Assembly: GCF_001895145.1 (NCBI RefSeq)
Contig: NZ_BDIR01000004.1
Span: 1-64,000, forward strand
DNA length: 64,000 nt
Origin: Arcobacter sp. LA11
GTDB taxonomy: Bacteria > Campylobacterota > Campylobacteria > Campylobacterales > Arcobacteraceae
Direction of reading: 5' to 3'
In this document: piece after piece, positions 1 through 10,853 of the stretch
Position numbering within the stretch: position 1 is the stretch's first letter
Layout: each line of letters starts with the position of its first letter
Position numbers and translations under genes: made by a program
The notes under the pieces: generated by a model
The model's database searches: none
Told to the model about the DNA's origin: nothing
Seen by the model: the letters and a program-made list of their open reading frames with translations, nothing else

Positions 1-1
1 T

Positions 2-3000
2 AATAATATAACATTAACAGTAGATGAAACTGAAGGAGTGGATTCTCCAGCAGATGATAATGGAGATAGATCTTCAAAAGCAGATTTCTCAAGCCTATTC
101 TCAACAGTTTTAGTTGGTGGAGTATCAACAGCAAACTATGGAACAGATGGAGCAGGAAGTGTATCTTATTCATTAAGCTTAACTAACTCAGCAGGAACAA
201 TTTTAACACTTGGGTCAGGATTATATGCACTAGATGCAACTGATACAGTTACTACAGATGGTGATGAAATCGGACAAGGTGATGAAATCATTATGTCTGT
301 AAATGCATCAGGAGTTATCGAAGGTAAAGCAAATGGTGAAGTTTATTTTACAATCAGTACAGATGCAAATGGAGTAGTAACATTTACTCAAACTAAAAAT
401 ATTTGGCATGATGATACAAGTGATCATAATGATGCAGAAGGTATTGCATTATCTAAATTAGCTAATGAAGATGTATCAATAGTATTAACACAAACAGTAA
501 CAGATGCAGATGGAGATACAGATACAGCATCAGTTAAATTAGTGTCAAGTGAAGATACAGAAGATGTAGCACAATTTAATATCTTAGATGATGGACCAAG
601 TGCAAATATGTTAAAAGGTGATGACTCAAAAGTTATTTTAAAAACAGATGATATAGATACAAAAGGTGCTGCTTCTGATACAGATGTAACAACAGCTAGC
701 TTTAGTGGAGTATTCAGTGTTTCTCCAACTTCTGGTTATGGAACAGATGGGGCAGGTAAAACTGAGATAGAATATAAATTAGAAGCTGTAGACGGAACAG
801 ATTCAGGATTAACAAGTCAAGGTGTAGCAATTACTCTTAGTCTTGTAAATGGGGAAGTAGTAGGAACTGCTGGTTCAATAGAAGTATTTACAGTTTCTGT
901 AAATAAAACTACAGGACAAGTAACACTTACTCAAAATGAACCAATTGATCATGTAGATGAAAATGCAGATGGTGATGCAACAAACAACGATGCGAATCTT
1001 GCAACATTAACTGATAACTTAATTAAACTTAGTGCAACAGTTGAAATTACAGATGCAGATGGAGATACTGCAAGTGATACAGAAACAGTAAATATTGGAT
1101 CAAATCTTAAATTTACAGATGATACACCAAGTGCGAGTGACACTGATTTAGATGTGAAATTAGATGTAGATCCAGTAATTACAAACTTAACAATCGTACT
1201 TGATATTTCAGGAAGTATGTCAGGACAAAAACTTGAGATTCAAAAAACAGCTGCACAAAATTTAATTGAAGAGTATTCAAAACTTGGACAAGTAAATGTT
1301 AAAATTGTAACATTTAATGCAGGTTCTTCAAGTGAAGCTTGGATAACAAATGATGTTCAAGGTGCAAAAGATGCAATCACAAATATTACAACTGCAAGTG
1401 GAAATACAAACTATGAAGCAGCTTTAGATGAAGTAATGACTAGTTATGATACGGTAGGCGATCCAGAGCCATCTTCAACTCAAGATGTATTCTACTTCTT
1501 ATCAGATGGAGTACCAACAGTAGGTGATGCTGATAATAATATTAATGCTTGGAAAGATTTTGCAAATGCAGAGTTTGATGATGTATTTGTAATTGGAATG
1601 GGTGCAAATGCTGATTTAGATGGAAATGATAGAGGGAGTTTAGAAGATATTACAAATGTAGTTGGTGATGCAGATACTACAGGACATCCAGCTGTAAAAG
1701 TAATTGACTTCTCTGATTTATCAGATACATTAATTTCAACAGTAAATACAAATGTAACAGTTATTCACACTGGTGGAACAAATACATTAGATTATGATTT
1801 TGGAGCTGATGGACCAGCTGATGGAACAGGAATTAATCCAGATGCAGATAAGTTATCATTTGTATGGGGAACAGCAACTGGAACAGATTCAAATGGAGCT
1901 GCTTTAACATTAACATGGGAAGTTTCTTCAGATGGTAAAACATTAATTGGTAAAGATGGAACAGATACAGTTATTAAGATAGAAGCAAACTTAAGTACTA
2001 AAACTTATGATATTGTAGAGATTTCTCCTACTTTAGATATTGCGACATTAGAGATTCCATTTACTGTAACAGATGCAGATGGAGATAGTACTACTTCAAA
2101 AGTTACTATTGATATCGTACCTGATGGTAATCCAGAAATTATTGGAGATAAAAATACAGTATATGAAAAAGGATTAGATGATCCAATTGATAATAGTGAA
2201 AAAGATACAGGAGTAGTTAAAGTTAAATCTCCAGATGGTATTGCAACTATTACAATCGGTGGAGTTGTATTCACAGAAGCAGAACTTCTTGCTACAAATA
2301 CAACGCCATCAAGTCCAATTGATACTGTTGAAGGTCTAATGGTTATTACTGGTTATGACAAAGCATTAGGTGAAGTTTCTTATGAATATACATTAAAAGA
2401 TAATTTACCTCATACAACTGCACCAGGACAAATAATTGTAGATACTATTAGTTTAGAAATAAAAGATCCAGATGGAGATACAAGTACTGGAACAGTTATT
2501 GTTGATATTATAGATGATGTACCTACAGTAGATGTGACTAAAACAAATGCAATAGAGCCAACATTAACAGTAGATGAGACAGACTTAACAGTAGATGCTA
2601 AAGCAAGTTTTGCAGGAATGTTTACTTCAACAGAAGATGCAGGAGCAGATGGAAAAGATGCTTCAAAATCAAGTACTGAATATACATTAGATGTAAAAGC
2701 AGTAAATGCAGATACAGGATTAGTAGATATTGCAACAGGTGAAAAAGTTGTATTAACAGAAAATGCATCAGGAGTAGTAGAAGGTAGAACAGAAACTACA
2801 GGTGAATTAGTATTTACAGTATCTGTAAATGAAACAACTGGTGAAGTTACACTTGATCAAAAAAGAGCATTAACTCATCCAGATGCAACAAATCCAGATG
2901 ATGAAGTAAGTTTAACAGCAGATGATTTAGTTACATTAACAAGAACAGATGTATTAACAGATAATGATGGTGATAAAGCTACAGATTCTGAAAGTATTGA

Positions 3001-6000
3001 TATTGGTAAGAACTTATTATTTAAAGATGATGGACCAGCAGTAGATGTGACTAAAACAAATGCAATAGAGCCAACATTAACAGTAGATGAGACAGACTTA
3101 ACAGTAGATGCTAAAGCTAATTTTGCAGCAATGTTTACTTCAACAGAAGATGCAGGAGCAGATGGAAAAGATGCTTCAAAATCAAGTACTGAATATACAT
3201 TAGATGTAAAAGCAGCAAATGCAGATACAGGATTAGTAGATATTGCAACAGGTGAAAAAGTATTATTAACTGAAACAGTATCAGGAGTAGTAGAAGGAAG
3301 AACAGAAACTACAGGTGAATTAGTATTTACAGTGTCTGTAGATGCTACAACTGGTGAAGTAACACTTGATCAAAAAAGAGCATTAACTCATCCAGATGCA
3401 ACAAATCCAGATGATGAAGTAAGTTTAACAGCAGATGATTTAGTTACATTAACAAGAACAGATGTATTAACAGATAATGATGGTGATAAAGCTACAGATT
3501 CTGAAAGTATTGATATTGGTAAGAACTTATTATTTAAAGATGATGGACCAGCAGTAGATGTTAAGAAAACAAATATTACTGAACCAACATTAACAGTAGA
3601 TGAGACAAACTTAACAGTAGATGCTAAAGCTAATTTTGCAGGAATGTTTACTGTAATGAGTTCTGATGCAGGAGCTGATGGTGAAGATACATCAAAATCA
3701 AGTACTAAATATACACTAGATGTTAAAGCAAATGGAGCAGATAGTGGATTAGTCGATGTTGCAACAGGTGAAAAAGTTGTATTAACAGAAAATGCATCAG
3801 GAGTAATTGAAGGTAGAACAGAAACTGGTGGTGTATTAGTATTTACTGTATCTGTAAATGAAACTACAGCAGAAGTAACACTTGATCAACAAAGAGCATT
3901 AAAACATCCAGATGCAACAAATCCAGATGATGAAGTAAGTTTACAAGCAGATGATTTAGTAACATTAACTAGAACAGATGTATTAACAGATAATGATGGT
4001 GATAAAGCAGAAGATAGTGCTACATTAGACATTGGTAAAAATCTAGTATTTAAAGATGATGGACCAACAGTAGATATTTATTCTAAAAATGAAGAACAAG
4101 TTATTTTAAGAACAGATGATGTAGATACTAAAGGTACTGCTTCTGATACTGCTTCATCAACATATAATTTTGGTGCAACGTTTATCCAAACTTTACCTTC
4201 AGGTCAAACTGCGGGAGAAGATGGATTAGCAAAAGCAGAAACAGAATATAAATTAGAAGCTGTAAATGGAACAGATTCAGGATTAACAAGTCAAGGTGTA
4301 GCAATTACTCTTAGTCTTGTGAATGGTGAAGTAATAGGAACTGCTGGTTCAACAGAAGTATTTAAAGTATCTGTTGATGCAAATGGTGTTGTAACACTTA
4401 AACAAAGTGAAACAATTGACCATGTAGATGAAAATGCAGATGGTGATGCAACAAACAATGATGCGAATCTTGCAACATTAGTTGATGACTTAATTAAATT
4501 AAGTGCGACAGTAACTATTACAGATAAAGATGGTGATACAGCTAGTGATACAGAAACAATAAATATAGGTAGTAATCTTCAATTTACTGATGATACACCT
4601 GATGCAAGTTCTACAGATTTAGATGTTAAAGTAAATGTAGATCCAATTATTACAAACTTAACAGTAGTATTAGATATTTCAGGAAGTATGCAGGGGCAAA
4701 ATCTTGAAATCCAAAAAACTGCAGCACAAAATTTAATAGAAGAGTATTCGAAACTTGGACAAGTAAATGTTAAAATTGTAACATTTAATGCAGGTTCATC
4801 AAGTGAAGCTTGGATTTCAAACGATGTTCAAGGTGCTAAAGATGCAATTGATAATATTACAACTGCAAGTGGAAGTACAAACTATGAAGCAGCATTACAA
4901 GAAGTAATGGATACATATGATACAGCAGGTGATCCAGAGCCATCATCAACTCAAGATGTATTCTATTTCTTATCTGATGGAGTTCCAACTTCAGGAGATG
5001 CTGATAATAATATCAATGCTTGGAAAGATTTTGCAAATGCAGAATTTGATGATGTATTTGTAATTGGAATGGGAGCAAATGCAGATCTAGATGGAAATGA
5101 TAGAGGAAGTTTAGAAGATATTACAAATGTAGTTGGTGATGCTGATACTACAGGACATCCAGCTCAAAAAGTGATTGACTTCTCTGATTTATCAGATACA
5201 TTGATTTCAACAGTAAATACAAATGTAACGGTAACACATACTGGTGGAACAAATACACTAGATTATGACTTTGGTGCAGATGGTCCAGCTGATGGAACGG
5301 GCATTAACCCAGATGCAGATAAATTATCATTTGTATGGGGAACAGCAACTGGTACAGATTCAAATGGAGCTGCTTTAACTTTAACTTGGGAAGTTTCTTC
5401 TGATGGTAAAACATTAATTGGTAAAGATGGAACAGATGTAGTCATTAAAATAGAAGCGGATTTAACTACTAAAACTTATGATATCACTGAGATTTCTCCT
5501 ACTTTAGATGTAGCAACATTGGATATTCCATTTACTGTAACTGATGCAGATGGAGATAGTACTTCTTCAAATGTTACTATTGATATTACAACAGATAGTA
5601 ACCCAACAGTTCTTGGTGATACAAACACTGTATATGAAAAAGGTTTAGATAATCCAAGTGATGATAGTGAAATTGCAATAGGTAAGTTTAAAGTTACTTC
5701 TCCTGATGGTATAGCAACTGTTACAATAGGTACAGTTGTATTTACAGAAGCAGAACTTCTTGCTACAAATACAACACCATCAAGCCCAATAGATACAGTT
5801 GAAGGTAATCTTGTAATTACAGGATATGATCAAACAACAGGTGAGGTAAGTTATGAATATACATTAAAAGATAACTTAGATCATACAACGGCACCAGGTG
5901 TTGAAATCATTGATAATATTAATTTAGAATTGAAAGATTCTGATGGAGATATTACTAATGGTTCATTAAAAATTAAAATTATTGATGATACGCCAGATGC

Positions 6001-9000
6001 TAAAGCAGATGAAAATTCTATAGATGAAAATAGCTTAACTGTAAGTGGTAATGTAGTTACTGGTGGTTCTGCAAATGATGTTGCAGATGACAGTGGTGCT
6101 GATAAACATGGTGTAAATGATACTGTGGTTGTTGGTGTAGAATTTGGAGGTACTGCTGGTACAGTTGGAAGTGAAATTCAAGGTTTATATGGAAAGCTTA
6201 TCTTAAATGATGATGGTAGTTATACATATGAATTAGATAATACGAACCCAACTGTGGATGCATTAACTGATGGAGATAAACTAGAAGAAGTATTTAACTA
6301 TACAATTGAAGATAAAGATGGAGACCAAGATAGTACAACTTTAAAAATTACTATTAATGGTAAAACAGATGCTTTATCTATTGATGTTGAGAATACACAA
6401 GTAGATGAAGACTTTATCCCTAATGTAGGAAATCAAACTGACCCAGATACTGATGCTGTAGCAAATCAAAATGTTGATACAGGAGATATTACTACTGTAG
6501 GTGCAGATACTATTACATTTAAAGACGGACAAACTACGACTTTAACTTCTGAAGGTGATTCAATAGATTTAGTTTATAGTAACTCTGACAAAACTATAAC
6601 TGGTATGGCAAATGGTGAAGCAGTATTTGTAGCAACAATCGCTGCTGATGGGAAATCTTATACTTTTGAACTAAAAGGACAAGTTGATCATCCAGTAATG
6701 AACTCAGAAGATACAGTTAATCTTCCATTAGTAATTGAAGTATCAAATTCTGAAAAAACAATTACTGATACATTGAATGTAACAATTGCAGATGATATTC
6801 CTTCTGCAGCTGATGCTTCTGCAACTATTGATTTAAACCCAGATCCTGTAAATCTTGTATTTACATTAGATGTATCTGGAAGTATGGGTGAAGAAGTAAG
6901 TGGTACTGGTAAAGATAGATTAACTATAGCAAAAGAAGCAATGGAAGATCTAGTTGCTGAATATAAAAACTTAGGACATGATGTTTTAGTTCAAGTTAAT
7001 ACATTTAGTACGACTGCAAGTGGAACTGGTGCTTGGATGACTGCATCTGAATTAGAAACATTCTTAAATACATTATCTGATGGTGGATGGACAAACTATG
7101 AAGATGCTCTTCAAACAACAGAAGCAAACTATAGTGTTTCTCCAAATGGTGGAAAAACTTATGCATACTTCTTATCTGATGGAAACCCAACAGTAGAAAT
7201 GGATGATTCAACTACAACTCCTGATGATGTAACAGCTGGTGATACGCAAGATGGCATTGATGACTTTATTGATACTTCATATGAAAATAGTTGGAATGCA
7301 TTTGTTAATAATCCAACAAATAACATTGCAGGTACATATGCTGTAGGAATTGGTACAAATGTAAGTACAACTTATCTTTCACAAGTTTCTTCAAATGTAA
7401 TTGAAGTTGATAATCCAGCAGATCTTTCTGCTACATTACAAAATACAGTTGTATTTGAAACTGGAAGTTTAGACTTTGACTTTGGTGCAGATGGAGCAGC
7501 AGATGGAACTAATGTAAAACTTGATGGTGATAAATTAGCATTTACTTGGGAAACTCCAACAGCAACTGATGCAAACGGTGCTACAGTAGCTGTAGTATGG
7601 GTAGTTTCTTCAAATGGTAAAGTATTAACAGGTACGATTGCAGGTGAAACAGTAGTTAAACTAGAAGCAAAAGATATCTTATCAGATAATCCAAAATATG
7701 AAATTACACAATTAGATAAAGATAGTGGAATTGAAGATATTAAAGTACCATATACTGTAACTGATGGTGATGGTGATAGTGTAACAGCAAATCTAAATAT
7801 TGATGTAGTTGTTCCTGTAAATGATACTCCAACAATTGATATTGCTGGACCAGTAGAAGTTGATGAAGATAAATTAATTGATACAGCTGATACTGATGGA
7901 TATGCAAATAATGAAGTTGTTACTAAATCTTTAAATGTAGACTTTGGTAATGATGGAGCTGGAACTGTAGAATTTGTTTCAGGTCAAACAACTGATTTAA
8001 CATCTCAAGGTAAAGATATAACTATCGAGTTAAGTAACAATGGTCAAACTATGACAGGTGTTTCTTCTGATGGTAGAGATGTATTTACTATTGAATTAGA
8101 TGTTGCAAATGATACATATACTTATACATTACTAGATGTAGTTGATCATCCTCAAATGGATGTTGAAGATAGAATTGACAATAACACATTTGATATGCAT
8201 TATGAAGTAAAAGTAACAGATTCAAATGGTGATTTTGAAACTGATTCTATAAAAGTTAAAATTGCTGATGATATTGCCGAATCTGATGATACTTGTTTAA
8301 CTATTCATACAACTGCACTTGAAAATCCAGTTAATCTTGTATTTACAATAGATGTATCAGGAAGTATGGATAGCAATGTATCTAATGGAAATAGTAGATT
8401 AGATATTGCAACAGATGCAACTATAGATTTAATTAACGAATATGTAAATAACAACCAAGATGTTATGGTTCAAATTAACACATTTAGCACATCAGCAGAA
8501 AGTATCAATATTGCAGGTAATGCTGATGGTTGGATGACAGCTTCTCAAGCAATTACTTATTTAAATAGTTTAAATGATGGAGATGGATATACAAACTTTG
8601 AACATGCATTAGCTATTACAGAAGATAACTATGAAACAGGAACTGTTCCAAATCCAGGTGCAGAATCGTATATGTACTTCTTAACAGATGGTAATCCAAA
8701 TAGAGGTATTAATCTAAATGGTGACGATGTAGAAGTTGATAGTAATGGAAATCCTGTTATTGTTAATCAAGGACCAATTGATGCAGCATCTCAAGCTAAA
8801 TGGGAAGCATTTGCATCAACATTTGATGATGTATATGCAATTGATATTGGTGGAAGCATTGATACTGATAAGTTATCGCCAATAACATTAACTGATGATG
8901 CAGACCATATTTTAGATGTATCAGATATTAATAACTTACCTCAAGTTTTAGTTAATACTGCAACTCCAAAAGTATTTGAAGGTCAATTAGACTTTACATT

Positions 9001-10717
9001 TGGTGCAGATGGAGCAGCTGATGGTACAGGTGTAAAACTTGATGGCGATAAATTAGCATTTACTTGGAATACAAATGATATCAAAGTAAATGGTGTAACA
9101 AATGCAGCAATTATTTGGACTGTATCTGCAAATGGATTAGAAATTGTTGGTAAAGATGCATCAAATAAAGTTGTTGCTAAATTAGAAGCTCAAGATATTG
9201 AGACTAATAATCCAACTTATGAGATTAGTAAGTTAGCACCAAATTCAGGAATTGATAGTATTGAATTACCATTTACAGTAAGTGATGCTGATGGAGATAC
9301 TGCAACTTCAAATGTAAAAGTTGTAATAGTAGAAACTGATTCATTATCTATTGATATTGAAATTGGTAATCCAACAGTTTGCCCTTCAAATTGTCCAGAT
9401 CCATTAGGTATTTGGAAACTTGGAGATACAGTTGGCTCTACTAAATTAGATGACATCTCTACAAATGATAATGATGGTACATATTATGGTGGTTATAAAT
9501 TAAATCAAGCGGGAATAGATGGAAGTAGTACAGCTACTCACTTCTGGAAATCAGGACAAGGGTATGGTGTAATTGACCATGATAATGCTTATGAAGTAGA
9601 TAATGGTACTGTTTCATTTTGGTTTAGAGATACAGGACATATTGGTGATGCTGGATTGTTCTCAAAAGATTCATCAGGATATGATGATGGTGGACATTTA
9701 AATATTAAAACTTTAAGTGATGGAAGAATTGAAGTAAGATTACAAAGTGATAATAATGAATACTATGTAAGAACTGATGCAAATTCATTCCAATTAAATG
9801 AATGGCACCATGTATCATTTAGTTTTGGTTCAGAAGGAATGAAATTATACTTTGATGGTGTTTTAGTTGATACTAACTCTTATACTGGTGGTATTGCAAA
9901 TAATGAAGAACCTATTACTTTAGGAATTGCACAAAATCAAAGTGGAGATCAAGTTGCAAATAACTTAACAAATCCATATTCTGGTGATATGGATGATGTA
10001 TCATTATATGGTTGTGAATTAAGTGCAGATCAAATCCATACAATGTACACAACTAAAAATGATATCATTCAAAATACTGGTTCAACAGGATATACGTACC
10101 CTGTTACTATTGACGTTGATTTAATTGATACTGACAATAGTAGTGCAAATACTGTTTCTGATATTACATTATCAAATGTACCAAATGATGGTATTTTAAG
10201 TGCAGGTACTAAAAATGTAGATGGAACTTGGACATTAGATGATACACAGTTAACGGATTTAACATTAACTATGCCAGATGCAACTACGCCAGACTTTGAT
10301 ATTACTGCAACAGTTTCATTTACTAATAGTACAACAGGTGAAGATGTTATCGCTGTTGATAATTCAATTATCGAAAACTATGCAGCATCTGATGATGATA
10401 CTATTGATTTAACATCTGCAATTAACAATAACAAAGCGGATGTAATTGATATGACAAACGGTGAATCAAATACACTTAAACTTGATCTTCAAGATATTGT
10501 AGATTTAGATGATAGTGCAAATGCAGAGAAAGAATTAAAAATCTTCGGTGAAGATGGAGATGAAATTGTTCTTGAAGGTGGAGATGCAGCTTGGGATAAA
10601 GCTGGAACAGAAACTATAAATGGTGAAACATTTAATGTTTACAAAGGTGGAACAGCTGGAACTTCAAATATCAAGGTATTAATTGATGAAGATGTTTCTG
10701 TAGACCCAGACCTTTAA
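2..10717 (+). CDS. Giant type I-secreted adhesin with VWA repeats (5' end missing)
   Basis: The frame is open from the window edge, so the start lies upstream and more than 3570 residues are visible. The protein is very acidic and made of DUF5801/T1SS-143-like modules, recognised by recurrent D-x-DGD-T and DDGP/DDTP junctions. Counting from the codon at position 38, four von Willebrand A domains carry MIDAS DxSGSM motifs near residues 389, 1546, 2278 and 2772. A LamG/concanavalin-like domain lies at about 3120-3335, and the last 100 residues (DVIDMTNGES onward) resemble a type I secretion C-terminal module. Classic GGxGxD RTX nonapeptides were not seen. The family role is surface adhesion and biofilm; the ligand is unknown. 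The calls of repeat type and secretion route are by pattern, not alignment. Confidence 0.85.
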   Translation, partial: NNITLTVDETEGVDSPADDNGDRSSKADFSSLFSTVLVGGVSTANYGTDGAGSVSYSLSLTNSAGTILTLGSGLYALDATDTVTTDGDEIGQGDEIIMSVNASGVIEGKANGEVYFTISTDANGVVTFTQTKNIWHDDTSDHNDAEGIALSKLANEDVSIVLTQTVTDADGDTDTASVKLVSSEDTEDVAQFNILDDGPSANMLKGDDSKVILKTDDIDTKGAASDTDVTTASFSGVFSVSPTSGYGTDGAGKTEIEYKLEAVDGTDSGLTSQGVAITLSLVNGEVVGTAGSIEVFTVSVNKTTGQVTLTQNEPIDHVDENADGDATNNDANLATLTDNLIKLSATVEITDADGDTASDTETVNIGSNLKFTDDTPSASDTDLDVKLDVDPVITNLTIVLDISGSMSGQKLEIQKTAAQNLIEEYSKLGQVNVKIVTFNAGSSSEAWITNDVQGAKDAITNITTASGNTNYEAALDEVMTSYDTVGDPEPSSTQDVFYFLSDGVPTVGDADNNINAWKDFANAEFDDVFVIGMGANADLDGNDRGSLEDITNVVGDADTTGHPAVKVIDFSDLSDTLISTVNTNVTVIHTGGTNTLDYDFGADGPADGTGINPDADKLSFVWGTATGTDSNGAALTLTWEVSSDGKTLIGKDGTDTVIKIEANLSTKTYDIVEISPTLDIATLEIPFTVTDADGDSTTSKVTIDIVPDGNPEIIGDKNTVYEKGLDDPIDNSEKDTGVVKVKSPDGIATITIGGVVFTEAELLATNTTPSSPIDTVEGLMVITGYDKALGEVSYEYTLKDNLPHTTAPGQIIVDTISLEIKDPDGDTSTGTVIVDIIDDVPTVDVTKTNAIEPTLTVDETDLTVDAKASFAGMFTSTEDAGADGKDASKSSTEYTLDVKAVNADTGLVDIATGEKVVLTENASGVVEGRTETTGELVFTVSVNETTGEVTLDQKRALTHPDATNPDDEVSLTADDLVTLTRTDVLTDNDGDKATDSESIDIGKNLLFKDDGPAVDVTKTNAIEPTLTVDETDLTVDAKANFAAMFTSTEDAGADGKDASKSSTEYTLDVKAANADTGLVDIATGEKVLLTETVSGVVEGRTETTGELVFTVSVDATTGEVTLDQKRALTHPDATNPDDEVSLTADDLVTLTRTDVLTDNDGDKATDSESIDIGKNLLFKDDGPAVDVKKTNITEPTLTVDETNLTVDAKANFAGMFTVMSSDAGADGEDTSKSSTKYTLDVKANGADSGLVDVATGEKVVLTENASGVIEGRTETGGVLVFTVSVNETTAEVTLDQQRALKHPDATNPDDEVSLQADDLVTLTRTDVLTDNDGDKAEDSATLDIGKNLVFKDDGPTVDIYSKNEEQVILRTDDVDTKGTASDTASSTYNFGATFIQTLPSGQTAGEDGLAKAETEYKLEAVNGTDSGLTSQGVAITLSLVNGEVIGTAGSTEVFKVSVDANGVVTLKQSETIDHVDENADGDATNNDANLATLVDDLIKLSATVTITDKDGDTASDTETINIGSNLQFTDDTPDASSTDLDVKVNVDPIITNLTVVLDISGSMQGQNLEIQKTAAQNLIEEYSKLGQVNVKIVTFNAGSSSEAWISNDVQGAKDAIDNITTASGSTNYEAALQEVMDTYDTAGDPEPSSTQDVFYFLSDGVPTSGDADNNINAWKDFANAEFDDVFVIGMGANADLDGNDRGSLEDITNVVGDADTTGHPAQKVIDFSDLSDTLISTVNTNVTVTHTGGTNTLDYDFGADGPADGTGINPDADKLSFVWGTATGTDSNGAALTLTWEVSSDGKTLIGKDGTDVVIKIEADLTTKTYDITEISPTLDVATLDIPFTVTDADGDSTSSNVTIDITTDSNPTVLGDTNTVYEKGLDNPSDDSEIAIGKFKVTSPDGIATVTIGTVVFTEAELLATNTTPSSPIDTVEGNLVITGYDQTTGEVSYEYTLKDNLDHTTAPGVEIIDNINLELKDSDGDITNGSLKIKIIDDTPDAKADENSIDENSLTVSGNVVTGGSANDVADDSGADKHGVNDTVVVGVEFGGTAGTVGSEIQGLYGKLILNDDGSYTYELDNTNPTVDALTDGDKLEEVFNYTIEDKDGDQDSTTLKITINGKTDALSIDVENTQVDEDFIPNVGNQTDPDTDAVANQNVDTGDITTVGADTITFKDGQTTTLTSEGDSIDLVYSNSDKTITGMANGEAVFVATIAADGKSYTFELKGQVDHPVMNSEDTVNLPLVIEVSNSEKTITDTLNVTIADDIPSAADASATIDLNPDPVNLVFTLDVSGSMGEEVSGTGKDRLTIAKEAMEDLVAEYKNLGHDVLVQVNTFSTTASGTGAWMTASELETFLNTLSDGGWTNYEDALQTTEANYSVSPNGGKTYAYFLSDGNPTVEMDDSTTTPDDVTAGDTQDGIDDFIDTSYENSWNAFVNNPTNNIAGTYAVGIGTNVSTTYLSQVSSNVIEVDNPADLSATLQNTVVFETGSLDFDFGADGAADGTNVKLDGDKLAFTWETPTATDANGATVAVVWVVSSNGKVLTGTIAGETVVKLEAKDILSDNPKYEITQLDKDSGIEDIKVPYTVTDGDGDSVTANLNIDVVVPVNDTPTIDIAGPVEVDEDKLIDTADTDGYANNEVVTKSLNVDFGNDGAGTVEFVSGQTTDLTSQGKDITIELSNNGQTMTGVSSDGRDVFTIELDVANDTYTYTLLDVVDHPQMDVEDRIDNNTFDMHYEVKVTDSNGDFETDSIKVKIADDIAESDDTCLTIHTTALENPVNLVFTIDVSGSMDSNVSNGNSRLDIATDATIDLINEYVNNNQDVMVQINTFSTSAESINIAGNADGWMTASQAITYLNSLNDGDGYTNFEHALAITEDNYETGTVPNPGAESYMYFLTDGNPNRGINLNGDDVEVDSNGNPVIVNQGPIDAASQAKWEAFASTFDDVYAIDIGGSIDTDKLSPITLTDDADHILDVSDINNLPQVLVNTATPKVFEGQLDFTFGADGAADGTGVKLDGDKLAFTWNTNDIKVNGVTNAAIIWTVSANGLEIVGKDASNKVVAKLEAQDIETNNPTYEISKLAPNSGIDSIELPFTVSDADGDTATSNVKVVIVETDSLSIDIEIGNPTVCPSNCPDPLGIWKLGDTVGSTKLDDISTNDNDGTYYGGYKLNQAGIDGSSTATHFWKSGQGYGVIDHDNAYEVDNGTVSFWFRDTGHIGDAGLFSKDSSGYDDGGHLNIKTLSDGRIEVRLQSDNNEYYVRTDANSFQLNEWHHVSFSFGSEGMKLYFDGVLVDTNSYTGGIANNEEPITLGIAQNQSGDQVANNLTNPYSGDMDDVSLYGCELSADQIHTMYTTKNDIIQNTGSTGYTYPVTIDVDLIDTDNSSANTVSDITLSNVPNDGILSAGTKNVDGTWTLDDTQLTDLTLTMPDATTPDFDITATVSFTNSTTGEDVIAVDNSIIENYAASDDDTIDLTSAINNNKADVIDMTNGESNTLKLDLQDIVDLDDSANAEKELKIFGEDGDEIVLEGGDAAWDKAGTETINGETFNVYKGGTAGTSNIKVLIDEDVSVDPDL
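632..2520 (+). repeat. ~1.9-kb duplicated block, copy 1 (contains VWA domain 1)
   Basis: From the sequence coding VILKTDDIDTKG to the end of IIDDVP, this block reappears at 4100-5991 with an offset of 3468-3471 bases. Long stretches of identical DNA cover the VWA domain and its flanks. It lies upstream of the three tandem 513-bp units. Confidence 0.85.
2528..4069 (+). repeat. Three tandem ~513-bp repeats inside the adhesin gene
   Basis: Each unit begins GTAGATGT and encodes a module of about 171 residues running from VDVTKTN/VDVKKTN to LFKDDGP. Units start at 2528, 3041 and 3554 (periods 513, 513 and 516). Units 1 and 2 are nearly identical at DNA level, while unit 3 is more diverged. This is a likely site of recombination and copy-number change. 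Confidence 0.9.
4100..5991 (+). repeat. ~1.9-kb duplicated block, copy 2 (contains VWA domain 2)
   Basis: Second copy of the block at 632-2520, coding VILRTDDVDTKG through IIDDTP. The two copies bracket the three tandem 513-bp units, so homologous recombination between them would remove or multiply about 3.47 kb in frame. Confidence 0.85.
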
Positions 10718-10725
10718 TATTTAAT

Positions 10726-10759
10726 TTAAGAAGAAAAGGAGTTTTTCCTTTTCTCTTAA
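10726..10759 (+). terminator. Stem-loop after the adhesin gene
   Basis: Arms TTAAG plus AGAAAAGGA and TCCTTTTCT plus CTTAA, with a one-base bulge and a GTTTT loop, start nine bases after the stop codon. A T-rich tail follows. Confidence 0.7.
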
Positions 10760-10802
10760 AATCTTTCTAATTTACTTCAAAAACTATTTAACAATTTTTA
10801 GC

Positions 10803-10808
10803 TATAAT
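10803..10808 (+). promoter_or_regulatory. -10 box of the transketolase promoter
   Basis: TATAAT in an AT-rich gap, about 45 bases before the tkt start. No clear -35 box is present, which is common in this phylum. Confidence 0.5.
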
Positions 10809-10853
10809 CGCAACAATATATAACACACACAATCCACAATAATTAGGAAAATT

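Noticed and set aside
949-9456. Several minus-strand and other-frame ORFs inside the adhesin gene
   Set aside because: They are short mirror frames of repeated, biased coding sequence, with no ribosome sites or recognisable domains.
38-10717. GTG at 38 as the true start of the giant adhesin
   Set aside because: The frame is open to the window edge and already codes a module-like sequence (ITLTVDETEG) before it, as in the later repeats.
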